A stretch of 64,000 nucleotides of DNA from Lepidostoma basale (lineage: Eukaryota > Arthropoda > Insecta > Trichoptera > Lepidostomatidae): contig JAHDVF020000444.1 of the NCBI GenBank assembly GCA_022606425.2, forward strand, positions 496,001-560,000, given 5' to 3'. Each line of letters begins with the position of its first letter. Positions within the stretch are counted from its first letter, which is position 1. This document shows, one piece after another, positions 10,971 through 21,960 of this stretch. The notes beneath the pieces were generated by a model, which did not search any database, was not told the DNA's origin, and saw only the letters and a program-made list of their open reading frames with translations. A program made the translations under genes and the position numbers.

Positions 10971-12344
10971 TAGTCCTCACGAGGCGAGATATTCCGTTAT
11001 GCTGGAGAGGGTTTAGAAAAAAAAATTCTGACCTATCTCTACATGAGGGAGTATGGTAGTTATCCGTGGCTCTATCCCACGGCATTTCTTTTGGGAATGC
11101 TCAGAACCAATTCTCTACAGCTTCGAAGAGATGGGCATCTCATAACCCATTTCTTTAGATTAATTGGTGACTATCGGGTGGTGGTCTTCTCCTGCTCCTT
11201 GTAAAACTAACATATTTATGTAGACTTGTACTCAAGTGTTGTTGGCCCACGCGCGTATCCCTAACAGTTTGTACATTTTAGTTACATTACTTTTTCTCAA
11301 GCGCGTACGTGATACGGAATTGCGCAGAATGGTACAGTCAAAGTAAACGTATCACGTACGTTCAAATACGTAGGGTGGTTAATGACGTAATTGCTAGTGT
11401 TAAGCATAAATCGTAAAAAAGTCATGTGAAATGTAAAAATTTGAATATTTTGCGATAGAATAAACTCGTGTAATTATTTTACGTTGATTGTAGCATACCT
11501 AACATTCTCGGATGTGGCTCTGTCATTTTCATAGGAAAATTATTTTATTTACGACGTGCTAGATGTTTAGCGAAAGTCAGTCGTTCCGCATTTAAACACG
11601 ATTAGTGGCGCTGTGTTATTTTAGAATCTGGAGGAAGTACAACAGTTCCATGAGGAATTCTAACACTTATTAAAGACAAACACGTCTGGTGATTACGGAA
11701 GGCGGGAATCTGAATTAGATTCTCAAATAATATAAATCATTTGATGATATTCTTATGAGCTACAGACTAGCTTTATAAATCAAACTTATATAAATAATAG
11801 TGTAAATCAAATATACAATTTCTTCTATATTCGCCATAACTTTGTATTGCGGATGTCTAATGTTTTTTTTCTGAATATCTGTCAAAACTGACTACAATAG
11901 TGATTTTTTTTAAATATTTTAATATTTATATAATATCATCGATGAAGAGCTTGTGTGTCTGAAAGGTAATTGGTTTTTAATTTTTTTTATGTTTATTAAG
12001 TGAGTGTTGTATACAAAGTGTATAAAAAAATAAACATCAATTTTGTAATCTTTAGATAGTCTTATGGTTTGAACATAACTTTTCCAAACTGATTCCACCA
12101 TTATTAATTTTTATACACATATTGATATATTTAGAATGGGTTACCTCAGTTAGAAGGTATAAAAACCTTGTATTTTATTTATTTATTTTAGTTTCAATCT
12201 TAAAGATTCGTTTGCAGCAATATTTATTAACATCTTTGTTGGTTCATGGGATGCCACTTGGACTTTTTTAAATTTGTTATTTTCCTACTGCTTTCCATAG
12301 TTTTGTATATAACGGGTTATTTGATATACTGTATACATTTTTTT
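10971..12344. other. intergenic DNA with short repeats
   Basis: No gene is seen. 11880-11975 repeats 1355-1500 and carries a degenerate GATGAAG-stem-GAAA core. 12225-12270 shares TTCATGGGATGCCA with 7565-7600. Confidence 0.4.
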
Positions 12345-12435
12345 AGCTATTGATTCTCATGACATATGAAAGGTAGCTAGTCTATCGCCATTTTTATTGT
12401 CACGTGAATTCTATCAGACTAGAGACAGTGTGAGA
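12345..12435 (+). repeat. dispersed repeat with CACGTGA
   Basis: The blocks GATTCTCATGAC, TAGCTA, TCTATCGCCATTT and TTGTCACGTGAAT also occur at 17012-17120 (+), 32538-32615 (-) and, partly, 30240-30300 (-). Four copies in 64 kb indicate a small mobile or dispersed repeat of unknown class. Confidence 0.5.
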
Positions 12436-12914
12436 GAATTTTTTTCTGGATCGCTGGAAATCAAATACGCGACCTTTGGTGTGGCGGTTATAACTCTTGC
12501 CATTCTGCCTCAAAGAGCGTCTTTGGTTAAGACCGATTTTGAAAATCTCTTAAAATGTAGGTATTATACTACCAGAAAATTTTGATCTCGCACTTTCTGG
12601 GCAAATGATCTGGACTCAAAAAAAATGCATATTTTACTTTTCACTTTACGATTCTGATAAACAAATAATCATCAATAGATTATGTGACGTAATTCATAAA
12701 TATAGCACACGCTAAGTAACCGGTCGGAACCAGAAAATTAATGAGTGGAATAATACGAAATATTGATCTTATCTATAGATTTTTTATTTCTTAATATTCA
12801 TCAAGCTTCAAACAAAAATACAGCACTGTTCCGCATTTAACGGAAAATTTTGATTATTTTTTTATATTCATTTCTTACTCAGTTAGTCAGAAACGAATAT
12901 ATATATCATCATCA

Positions 12915-13262
12915 TCATCCTAAGCTCGATAGCCATGGGTGGGCCTTGGCTGAATCCAGGAGCTTCCTCCATTCTTGTCTGTTTGATGCCCTTATTCTCC
13001 TATTTCTCACTTGCAACACCGATGCATCCGTGTTGAAACTGTCCATCCATCGCATTTTGGGCCTTCCTGGTCTTCTACGTCCCTGTGGTACTGAGAGCGT
13101 GAGGCGTTTTGTAGGGTTGTCGTCGTCCATTCTGATTATGTGACCAGCCCATCTCAAGCGCCCTACTTTGATGGATCTGATCACATCGGGCTCTTTATAG
13201 ATATCATATAGCTCTCGGTTATATCGACGACGCCAACCATTGTGGTCTCTCACTGGGCCATA
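12915..13262 (-). mobile_element. LINE 3' fragment, (ATG)n tail
   Basis: A minus-strand frame of 112 codons encodes YNRELYDIYKEP, VGRLRWAGHIIRMDDD, RRRPGRPKMRWMDS and WRKLLDSAKAH before its stop. This is an intact C-terminal region of an RTE-like LINE, related to 905-1363. The tail is a short (GAT)n run at 12906-12918. Confidence 0.75.
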
Positions 13263-13301
13263 TATTGTCAGAATATATATATATCAGTATATATTAATAT
13301 A

Positions 13302-13600
13302 TCAGTTAGAAACGATACGGTGAGAGAAAGAACAGGGGTCATTGACATCACCCACCGGGCGGGTCACGTAACCAGAAGCTCAGATGAAAAGTGGACAAGA
13401 AGACTTCTGAATTAAAGACCATGGACGGCAAAGAGAAATGCCGGGCGACCGCAACTACGGTGGAAGAATGATCTGAACAGACACGTCGGCATAACCTGGA
13501 TGCAGTTTGCACAGGACAGAGTGACACGGAAGCGAATGGAGGAGACCTTTGCCCAGGAGTGGACGGGAATAAGCTGAAAAAGAAGAAGAAGAAGAAGATT
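13302..13600 (+). mobile_element. LINE 3' fragment, (GAA)n tail
   Basis: It encodes RPWTAKRNAGRPQLRWKNDL and HVGITWMQFAQDRV, ending FAQEWTGIS-stop at 13576 and a GAA tail. One internal stop (near 13410) breaks it. It is nearly the same as 62310-62600. Confidence 0.7.
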
Positions 13601-14372
13601 TTATATTCAAAACAAATAACCAAATGAAACAAAACCAATTGCTTGATTTGATTGATTGAAATATTTCCAAAAAATATATTAACAACTTACCAAACGCTTT
13701 TAAAATGGACATATTGTTAACACCATTACTTCAGAGATCCAAAATAATTGGCGACAAAAGTGACTAGTGGGTTGAACACAATTCCAAAATCATTGATTAA
13801 TATTCAAATATTTTGGAGAGATATCTATTAACACTGGGAATATAAGCGAGTGTTTCGAAAGACATTAAAATAAACAAATACATGTTTAATACTGTTCTCA
13901 TTTCAACCCATCTCCAAATAGATTTTGAGGAAGAATGCATAGAAACATGAGCATGGTGCTTTGTTAGCCAGGGCTTTTCAGCATATTATACAATATGTAA
14001 TGGAATGTTAATTTAAAGAAAAATCGTTTTTAAAGTTAAAATGATATTTTTGGAAGAAACAACATATCTACTCATTTTAGTGTATGTGCCTACAATAAGT
14101 ACTGAAAACAAAGTTGAAACCAAATATTAAAAAATAAAACGGTTGACAACATAAAATAAACCCGTAAATAACAATTTTTGTTTTGAATTCGATATCAGAA
14201 AGCAGTGATGTTATATGTTGCGATCGCAGTGTATATTCGAATATACACACATATTCGAATATACCCTTTGAATCTCTTCTGTATTCATATATCGTGAAAC
14301 GTTCATATTAACAATTACATAAATCGACGCTCTTTTGTTAACTACTTCCACTTATTGTCTTTATTTCAACAG

Positions 14373-14404
14373 CAACCGGTTTCGTCAGGCTAGCTGCATC
14401 GACA
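14373..14404 (-). repeat. hammerhead-like motif (ACCGGT type)
   Basis: On the minus strand: CTGTCGA, a stem-loop, then GACGAAACCGGTT. The first core is altered and the last triplet is GTT, so it is probably a decayed member of the set described at 5633-5668. Confidence 0.35.
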
Positions 14405-14500
14405 GATTGGACGCCAGTTGCCTTGCCTCCTGATACAGGGGACCTGAGTTCAAGTTTGGACCCGACTAGATTCCTTCTTCATAATAATGACATATTTTCT
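14401..14500 (+). repeat. tRNA-derived SINE
   Basis: It shares its tRNA-like head and tail with 17980-18068 (-) and 58879-58970 (-): TTGCCTCCTGAT-AGGGGAC, B-box-like GAGTTCAAGT, TGGAC, then GATTCCTTCTTCATAATAATG. A degenerate tRNA body followed by a conserved tail is the layout of a SINE. Confidence 0.6.
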
Positions 14501-14530
14501 ACTAATATTGGAGATTACATTATAAATTGT

Positions 14531-14558
14531 AATACCATTGATTTAAATCAATGGTATT
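14531..14558. repeat. perfect 28-bp palindrome
   Basis: AATACCATTGATTT is followed directly by its exact reverse complement, with no loop. Confidence 0.8.
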
Positions 14559-14654
14559 AGTTTTTTATTATTATTAAAGAGAAAAAAATCCTTGCTGGAA
14601 GTCAAGGCGTTTATAATTATTTTTTTTAGAGTTCTTATTAAATGTTTTAATAAA

Positions 14655-15070
14655 AACTAACTAACTAACCATCACGGGTTCTCCCTGAAGGTGTAGGGAG
14701 AAATAATGAGCCGCCACTGTTATTTCCTGACATACTTCTCTCGCTTCCTCATCATTCATACATCTTGTCATGGACCCACGTCGATTTCTCCAATTCCTCA
14801 CGTAGCTGATATTAAATGTGTGATTTATTTGATCGTGTCACTATTTCCTCGGTCTCCCTCTATTTATAGTTACTTAATAGTTTTTTATCTTTATATCTGC
14901 ATTCATTCTGTGTCCATTCATATTCCATGTGTCCAAACCGTCTTAATGATCCTTTCATTTTTTTGTTCGTAACACTTACACATACATTCGTCATGCATTC
15001 ACTTCTTATATTTTCACTAGGCACATGTTTTAAGAAGTTACCTAAATAATTAATATAATTGAAAACGTAC
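14655..15070 (-). mobile_element. LINE 3' fragment (WFGHMERM family)
   Basis: The plus strand begins CTAACTAACTAACCATCACGG, the complement of the (GTTA)n tail and conserved 3' end. On the minus strand MKGSLRRFGHMEYEW can be read, then the frame breaks. Confidence 0.65.
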
Positions 15071-15344
15071 ATTTTCTTTATTTTTTATAATAGTTTATGG
15101 GAATGACACGTGTCGCCATTCTATGTCTAGAAAACGGACATATTAATAATTTAATATGTAGTTTTAAATCATTGTTCAAGAACAAATAAAAAAGTTTCCT
15201 ACGAACAAATAAATACGTGGAACAAAAATTAAATAGACAATATGTGCACGATCTAAAAAGAACATTTTATGTTAAATTATTTTTATTTTGTTATTTTATT
15301 TTATATCATTGTTTTTTTATATTATTTGTTTTAGATTTATTTTG

Positions 15345-15540
15345 TGGATGTTGGACGATCGAAGTGTGTGCGGGAGACGCCTATTGGTGGCGATGGGGTT
15401 CGCAACCCATCACACCGCGTCTCGGGGCGAAAAGAGAAGGATGGAGTGCCGCATCGGTTAAAGTGTGACACTCCATTATTTTTGCCTACCCTTTCTGGAA
15501 GACGGCGTGATGGTTAGTTAGTTAGTTAGTTAGTTACCAA
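15345..15540 (+). mobile_element. LINE 3' end, (GTTA)n tail
   Basis: A plus-strand frame ends CGGTTAAAGTGTGACACTCC and is followed by GACGGCGTGATGGTTAGTTAG, the shared LINE 3' terminus with a (GTTA)4 tail. The upstream sequence (GWTIEVCAGDAYWW...) differs from the other copies, so it is a distinct subfamily. Confidence 0.55.
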
Positions 15541-16034
15541 GAAATTTCATTTTTTTTATTTTATTTTTTGAGTTGTAAACCATTATTCAAGAACCAATAA
15601 AAAAGTTTTCTAAATGTGATAATAATAATTGTATCATGTTCTACACAGTGTCGTAGAAGCATCGTAGAAGTAGAAGCGGTGGCTTGCAAACAGCTGGTGT
15701 GTGGAGGGGACAGGATCGATGAACCCGCAATACTATTTTGGGTCTAGTCTCCGGGATCTTCAAGATATTGGGGAAATGGAACTGTCATTCGAGACGAGAA
15801 ATTCCTTCCTTCCAGCGAGCGAGATGCTGCGTCGAGATTATAATTGGCTGCGGTTAAGAAAATATTCAACCCCGTCTATCGGTTGTTATTTATATTTCTA
15901 GTCTACTAACCCAACAATATTTAATACAACTTATTTTTAACTGCCTTTATCTTATGTGATGTATTTTAAAAGAGCATTTTAAATTCAGAATTTTGTTTAA
16001 AAATGATAAAAGGCAAAAAACATACACAACAAAC

Positions 16035-16400
16035 AAACAAACCATCACGCCGTAGGCAGAGAGAATGGACCGCCACACTACTCTATCCTGACAAACCTCC
16101 ACATTCATACAACGAGTCATATACGCACGTCGATTCCTCCGACTTCTAACATGACCAACCTTTAAATTTTGATTAATTTGGTCATGCCATGTTTTCCATA
16201 AACGTATACTTTCTTAACCATTCTTTCTCCATCCATGCCTTCCATATGTCCGAACCATCGCAGCAATCCTTTCATAATTTTGTTCATAATACCTTCTTCC
16301 GCTCTATATTTTTTTTTATATCAGCATTTGAGATTCTGTCGTATATCGTTCTACCACACATACGTCTTAGGGACCTCGTCTCACGACAAAAACATTTAAA
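16035..16400 (-). mobile_element. LINE 3' fragment (WFGHMERM family)
   Basis: The plus strand starts ACAAACAAACAAACCATCACG (complement of the (GTTT)n tail) and continues through complements of GHVRSRR, HMEGMDGE and [14 protein letters not shown], with frameshifts. Confidence 0.7.
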
Positions 16401-16464
16401 AGATCAGTTGACTTGTACGATCTGTATTTTTACTTATTTTTAAATAATAATGCTTACTTATTTT

Positions 16465-16700
16465 TAAATAATAATGAAAGAATGGCAAATAAAGTATATT
16501 CAAACAACGTTAACGGAACAAGGAATATAAGAAGACTGAGGAAAACGTGGGACGATCAAATTAATTAAATATTTATCGTGCATGTTTGAATGTTGAATAA
16601 TCGAGAGAAGTATATCAGGAACGAACACTGTAGCGTTTCATTCTTTCCACCTACCCCTTCAGGGAAACGGCGTGATATTTAATTAGTTAGTAAGTTTTTT
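16465..16700 (+). mobile_element. LINE 3' fragment (WFGHMERM family), decayed
   Basis: Readable pieces of NKVYSNNVNG, RRLRKTWDDQIN and a 3' end AAACGGCGTGATATTTAATTAG. It is heavily mutated and lies tail-away from 16035-16400. Confidence 0.5.
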
Positions 16701-17750
16701 ATTTTATTTATTTATAATATGCTTATGTGTAGATGTAAAACTTTAATTGAATGGTAAACTTTGTCCACGTGCTATAGAAATAAGATAATTGCAAAGAAAG
16801 TTCAGAAATATGTTGTATATTACAATATCGAACGAAGAAATACGGAAGAGATTTAAGTCAGGCGTATGGGAAAATACTAAATGGGTCATGATGATTTTGG
16901 ATCTCCAGAACAAATCGTGGCTGACCAAAGAAAATAAGCCATGACCTGGCATTATACCCTCCATTTTTTTTTTTCGTTCGAACCCAATTACTGTATACAA
17001 TTTTTTTTTTCAGCTATTATATATTGATTCTCATGACGTGTGATAGTTAGCTAATCTATCGCCATTTTATTGTCACGTGAATACTACACCAGACCGAAGA
17101 CGGTGTGACAATCACACTGCCATTATCCCTATAAGATTATGGCGAACTGATTAGTTGTAACAAAAACAATTTCAGAAGGATATAACTCATTCTGCACCTT
17201 AATGTTCGTTTATTTCTGAGCTCCCTATATTTGTGTAAAATAAACATAAATAAAAAAGCGATTTTTACTTTAAATATGGGCGACCTCCATTTGAAATAAG
17301 TAGGTTTTTTTTTCTAAAAAAATAAATTAATAGCAAATAATAGTAATATTACTAAATAACTATACCTAATAAAGGAATTTACTAGCAAATAATAACAATA
17401 TTATTATTTGATATGTAGCTCATAATAGAAATAAACATTTTTGAATGTGTTGTTTTTTACAGTGGTTTAAGTAGAATTTGTAAACTATAATTATATACTC
17501 GTGTTTACAAAAACACATTAAATTATTTCTTGTTTCTTGAAAACTCCACATCAAATAATTAATGTGAATGAATATGCATATTTTCTAGAAGTTTAATTAT
17601 ATTTTATGTGAAAGACATGTTTCGTCTTGGTAAAGCATAATTACAATTGATAATATATTAGCAAACCGGAATATGTCATTACCATACAATATAATTTAAC
17701 GTCTAGAATTTTTTTTTTGTAAAAATTATTATTAATAAATAAGGATTTAA
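16701..17750. other. AT-rich DNA with short repeats
   Basis: No gene is seen. 17012-17120 is a copy of the dispersed repeat at 12345-12435. 17614-17645 on the minus strand is a hammerhead-like motif ending GACGAAACATGTC, with an intact GAAAC, ACATGT palindrome and GTC. Confidence 0.4.
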
Positions 17751-17915
17751 ATGGACACCACCAGACTCCCCTATATTGCATTGCATAATCAGCCTCATGG
17801 GACTCGTCCTCGTGGAAGACCTCCTAAAATATGGAAGGACAGCTGGGAATCTACCTCACAGGAGGAGCAACACTCTGGAGAACAGACCACATAGCTATTC
17901 AACAAGGAAGAAGAA
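17750..17915 (+). mobile_element. LINE 3' fragment, (GAA)n tail
   Basis: It encodes MDTTRLPYIALHNQPHGTR and PPKIWKDSWESTSQEEQ, matching the end of 62600-62955, and finishes with a GAAGAAGAAG tail. Confidence 0.65.
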
Positions 17916-17979
17916 GAAGGATTTAAATCATGGATATTAGAATTTATTTTATAATCATCAATATTAGCAGATTAAAGCT

Positions 17980-18068
17980 CCAAATTATGAAGAAAGAATC
18001 TGGTCGTGTCCAGGTTTGAACCCATGTCCCCTGGATCAGGAGCCAAGCGTTCTGTCTCCTAGTTGGAT
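17980..18068 (-). repeat. tRNA-derived SINE
   Basis: Minus-strand copy of the SINE at 14401-14500: GGCTCCTGATCCAGGGGAC, TGGGTTCAAACC (B-box) and TGGACACGACCAGATTC. Confidence 0.6.
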
Positions 18069-19700
18069 ATGAAACATTTGATAAATCTTGACGTATGTCT
18101 AATCAAATTCAAAATCGAAGTGAATCATTATGCTTTTATATTCGAATAAATTATATACACACAGTGCAAAACAGTAGTTTATTTTCATAGTTTTGTTTGA
18201 TATACCCATATCATAGTACGAGTACATAATATTATGAGGTTCTCGAGAGCTACGTATATTGGCATCATTGCTGACATTTGCAGGTCGATTGCGGCTTGTC
18301 CAAACATTTAGATTAGCCCTGTAATTATTTACTGCGGATATGCCAACGAATCAATTAATAATATCTTCATCGTTATAATCTTAATTGAATTGTGAGATTA
18401 AATGTGCATTATTTCATCCATTAAGAATAAATATTCATTTACTTCCTTTAACTTCAATAGATGATTGAAAACTAAAAAAAATATGATATGTATTAAACAC
18501 TGTTTTTAAATTCTTATGTTTCATCGTTTTTGACTCTATATTATGTGTAATTGTTCCTTCTAATTGATGTTTTATTATTATTATTATTTTATTATTATAT
18601 TTTCCACCTTTAATATTTTCTCCTATAAATAGTAACTAACCGTTCTTTTAATTAAAACATTTAGATACCTAACCCAATCAAAATTATATCAAAGAAATTA
18701 TTCAGATTCACATAGGAACAAATACACATAAAGATTCTACAAAACATTAAAATTTGACATTTGATGTATTATATTTATATATCAACATAGGTTGATGAAA
18801 CAGCTGTCGCGTAAAATAAAATACAATTGTGATACAAAAAACAAAGTTTATTCATTAACAGTTTAAAACACTATTTTTAATAAATTAAATATTTTATCAC
18901 TTATATGTTATATTATTAAATAAATTAATAATTTTTTGAAGGACAACATTAATCATTGTATAATCCACTTAATTTATACAATATTTTTTTACATTGAAAA
19001 AAAAATGTATATCCACAATATGCTTCGGAGTTGAGGTCCTTATGAAATGAGTGTCACTTTTCAACATTGTTAGAGCCAGTAAAAATACTTATTTCAAGTT
19101 TGTGAAAATTTATACATAAAATTACTTAAAACTAACTAAACTATTCAAATATTTACAACTGAGGATGGAGAAGGCCAGCTCCGGAATATGTGGTGGATAC
19201 ATTTTGACATTTTTTTTATTTTGTAAAAATATTTAATTAGATTATACAGTGTTTAATATTCTCCTTCCAAATTAACAATATAATTCCACGATGCTGATGC
19301 CTTAACCTTCAATAAAATGAAAACATTGTTTTTTTCTCTTTTAGCTTTCTCGACATGTTCCGACAGAATTATTCATTCTTTAGTTTATGACGTACTCCAG
19401 ACGAAGAAGTTAAATATATTTGATCCATTCATCATATTGACGTAACATCTGTTTTAAAGATTTTTCTTTAATAAGATTGTGGGAAACTTGTTACTCCTAT
19501 AAAATATTGTTTAAAAATCCAGATATGTTCAACAAATCAAATATTTAATAAGCAGTTTTTAATCATTATTTAAGACATTATAAATTAAAATCCACTGTAT
19601 TTAATTAATGTTTTTAATTGAAATTTCTCGGTAAAGTTCGTTTTAAATAATGAAAACAAAACAAAAAATTGAAACATAATTCTTTATTATTATGTATGAA
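18069..19700. other. AT-rich intergenic DNA
   Basis: No gene is seen. 18715-18850 is a copy of the right half of the element at 5330-5715, with GAAACAGCTGTC at 18797-18808 behind a perfect 6-bp stem (ATCAAC/GTTGAT). Its CTGATGA core has decayed. Confidence 0.45.
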
Positions 19701-19735
19701 ATTTAGTAGGTATGCTTCCACTTGTGTATATGTTC

Positions 19736-19945
19736 GACCGGTTTCGGCAGCTTGCTGCCATTTTCTGGTCTGCTGTTTTTATTATTTCCACTGTATTTAT
19801 CAACATTTACTAATAAAAAATATGTACGAGTAAAAGTATGTAGTACATTTAGTACAAAATTAAATTTATATAACGCATTTTACGTGATAAGAAAGATCCA
19901 GAACACTTGATCTTCAGAAGATGGCAGCGAGCTGCCTAACCGGTC
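19736..19945. repeat. inverted pair of hammerhead-like motifs (ACCGGT type)
   Basis: The left motif on the minus strand reads CAGAAAATGGCAGC-AA-GCTGCC-GAAACCGGTC. The right motif on the plus strand reads CAGAAGATGGCAGC-GA-GCTGCC-TAACCGGTC. They face outwards and are 150-200 bases apart, the same layout as at 5330-5715. A third, scrambled copy is at 20475-20510. Confidence 0.5.
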
Positions 19946-19949
19946 GCGG

Positions 19950-21700
19950 TCATAAAAGCACGTAAAACTATATACCTACATTATGAAGGGTTTTTTTATA
20001 TACAAAAATCAAATGTTTTCGTTTTTAATAAAGTGTTTTAATTTATAATTTTATTTTTAAAAACACTGATTAAATTTTTTGGAAATAACCAAAAAAACAT
20101 TTATGTTTTCATCATGTAAAAATTACCAGAAATTGGTTTTTATGCAATCTTCACTGCACAGAAAACAATTAAAAAATAAAAATTGGAACCAAAATTTTTT
20201 TTTCTTTATTATTATGTATTTGGTGTGCTTCCACTTGTGTGTAAATATATAGATAATAATAAATAAATTTTGTATATATACATATTTTTTTGTTTTTGTT
20301 TTCATTCATAAAATGAACTTCTACCAAGAAATTTCAATTAAAAAAATAATTATTAAAAAAATATTTTGTTGTTTGAAGTTCATTGTATGATAAATAATGA
20401 AGATAAATAAATATAAAAAAAAACTTTTTAAAATGTATATTTAGTAAAAACCCACTAATGTTTGTGCCTTCAACAGGTTTAGGCAGCTCGTTGTCATCTT
20501 CTGCTGCCGAAACCGGTCGATGACACAGACGTTACTGAGTTTTAACTAAATATATTGTACACTTAATATTTTTAAATTTTTTTTCTTTATAGAAAACAGC
20601 TTGTGGTAATTTTTTACATTTGAATATCATAAATATTAATCGAAAGTAGGTGATTTACGTAAAAAGAAACGTTATACGAATTTGAACAAGTGTAATAACG
20701 CTACAATTTTAAGAGCACTCTGAGGTTTGGACCGCTGCAATAATTATACGAAAGAGGGTTATCAGTTACCGCGGAGTCATTATGCACTGCACTATAACAC
20801 TGCGGCCGACGTGAATCAGCATTCCCGAGCCATCATCTGTTTACGGTGCAGAGTGTAGACACGGGCCACTCACAGCCGAGGTATGCACCCCGCCCCCGCC
20901 CTGTGACTCACGCATCCCCCGCCCGCGCTGGCCCATCTCGTCTGCCACCAGCCCACCGCTACTTCCGCCTTCTCGGTCGCACATGCTTGCCTCTCTTTCG
21001 GAAAATTTCTATTAACAAATTTTCAATTTGATCTATTAAAAAAACATTGATTCATCCCGCCTAGATGTTTGTAACGATATTCATATGTCTACAAATACGT
21101 ATCTATCCTGTTTTATGTAAATTATTATGCACGCAGATAAATTATAATTTCATTTTATTACGTATGTAGATTGAGAAATTTTATAGTAATCGAACGTTTT
21201 ATGTAAGCTTTACGTTAAATAATGTTTTATGACAATTGTTGAACACAAACAAGAGACAATATTTTCTTGTTCAAATAAAATAATTGTAACCTACAAAAAT
21301 TCAGTACACTTACTTTCTGGAGATGCCTCGTATATCAATTGTTTTCAACATATAGAGATAAAATAATAAAAACACTTTGTATTTAACCACGTTATGGGCA
21401 CTATATATTAAACCCATGCCGTGGTTAAATACAAAGTTTAAAGTGTCTAACCACATGCTTCATGTGAAACTTCAATGTTTTCTTTGAATAATTAACATTT
21501 AATTAATAATTTGGTAAATATTAATTGTATTAAAAATGTATCGAGTAAATGAGAGCGTGCAGATTTTCTCACTCGTTTTAACCGGGGATTGAAGATTGAA
21601 GCTGCGCTGATATGTAGAATTTGAATATGTTGCTTGCGCGAAAATTATTCCCAATTGGCCATGGAAGAGAGTTTTCAACGGGTGTTGTAGGGATTGTTCG
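19950..21700. other. upstream region of the LIM gene
   Basis: AT-rich DNA interrupted by a GC-rich island at about 20790-20995 with CCCGCCCCCG and CCCCGCCCG runs and an open frame of 61 codons that looks incidental. The island lies about 1 kb upstream of the predicted start and might be an enhancer or second promoter. A 25-bp inverted repeat with two mismatches and a 14-base loop lies at 21374-21437. Confidence 0.4.
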
Positions 21701-21768
21701 TCCAGATTGGGGAGTGTTTGGATTCCAGTTTCTGGATGCAGGCGGCACCACGAGAGTCTCACCTGCAG

Positions 21769-21960
21769 CGGGGGCGGGGGCGGGCGGCGGCCGCCGGGGG
21801 CGGGTCGCGGGTGGGGGCGGGGGCGGCGGGCCGTGTGCACCGCGCCCATAGACTACCGCGGCCCGAGCCCCGGAGCGCCATTCGAACTTAGTAGTCAGTG
21901 ACCGTCGAGCAGCCACGATCACAGCACTAGTCCGGAACAGCGCCCTCAACGACCGACCAG
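21769..21960 (+). promoter_or_regulatory. GC-rich promoter and noncoding exon 1 of the LIM gene
   Basis: 21769-21832 is a run of GGGGGCGGGGGCGGG-type sequence that could form G-quadruplexes. It is followed by an arthropod initiator TCAGT at 21895-21899 and a consensus splice donor (ACCAG|GTACGG) at 21960/21961. The matching acceptor is TTTTACAG at 23861-23862, 18 bases before the ATG. The transcript start is inference. Confidence 0.5.
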
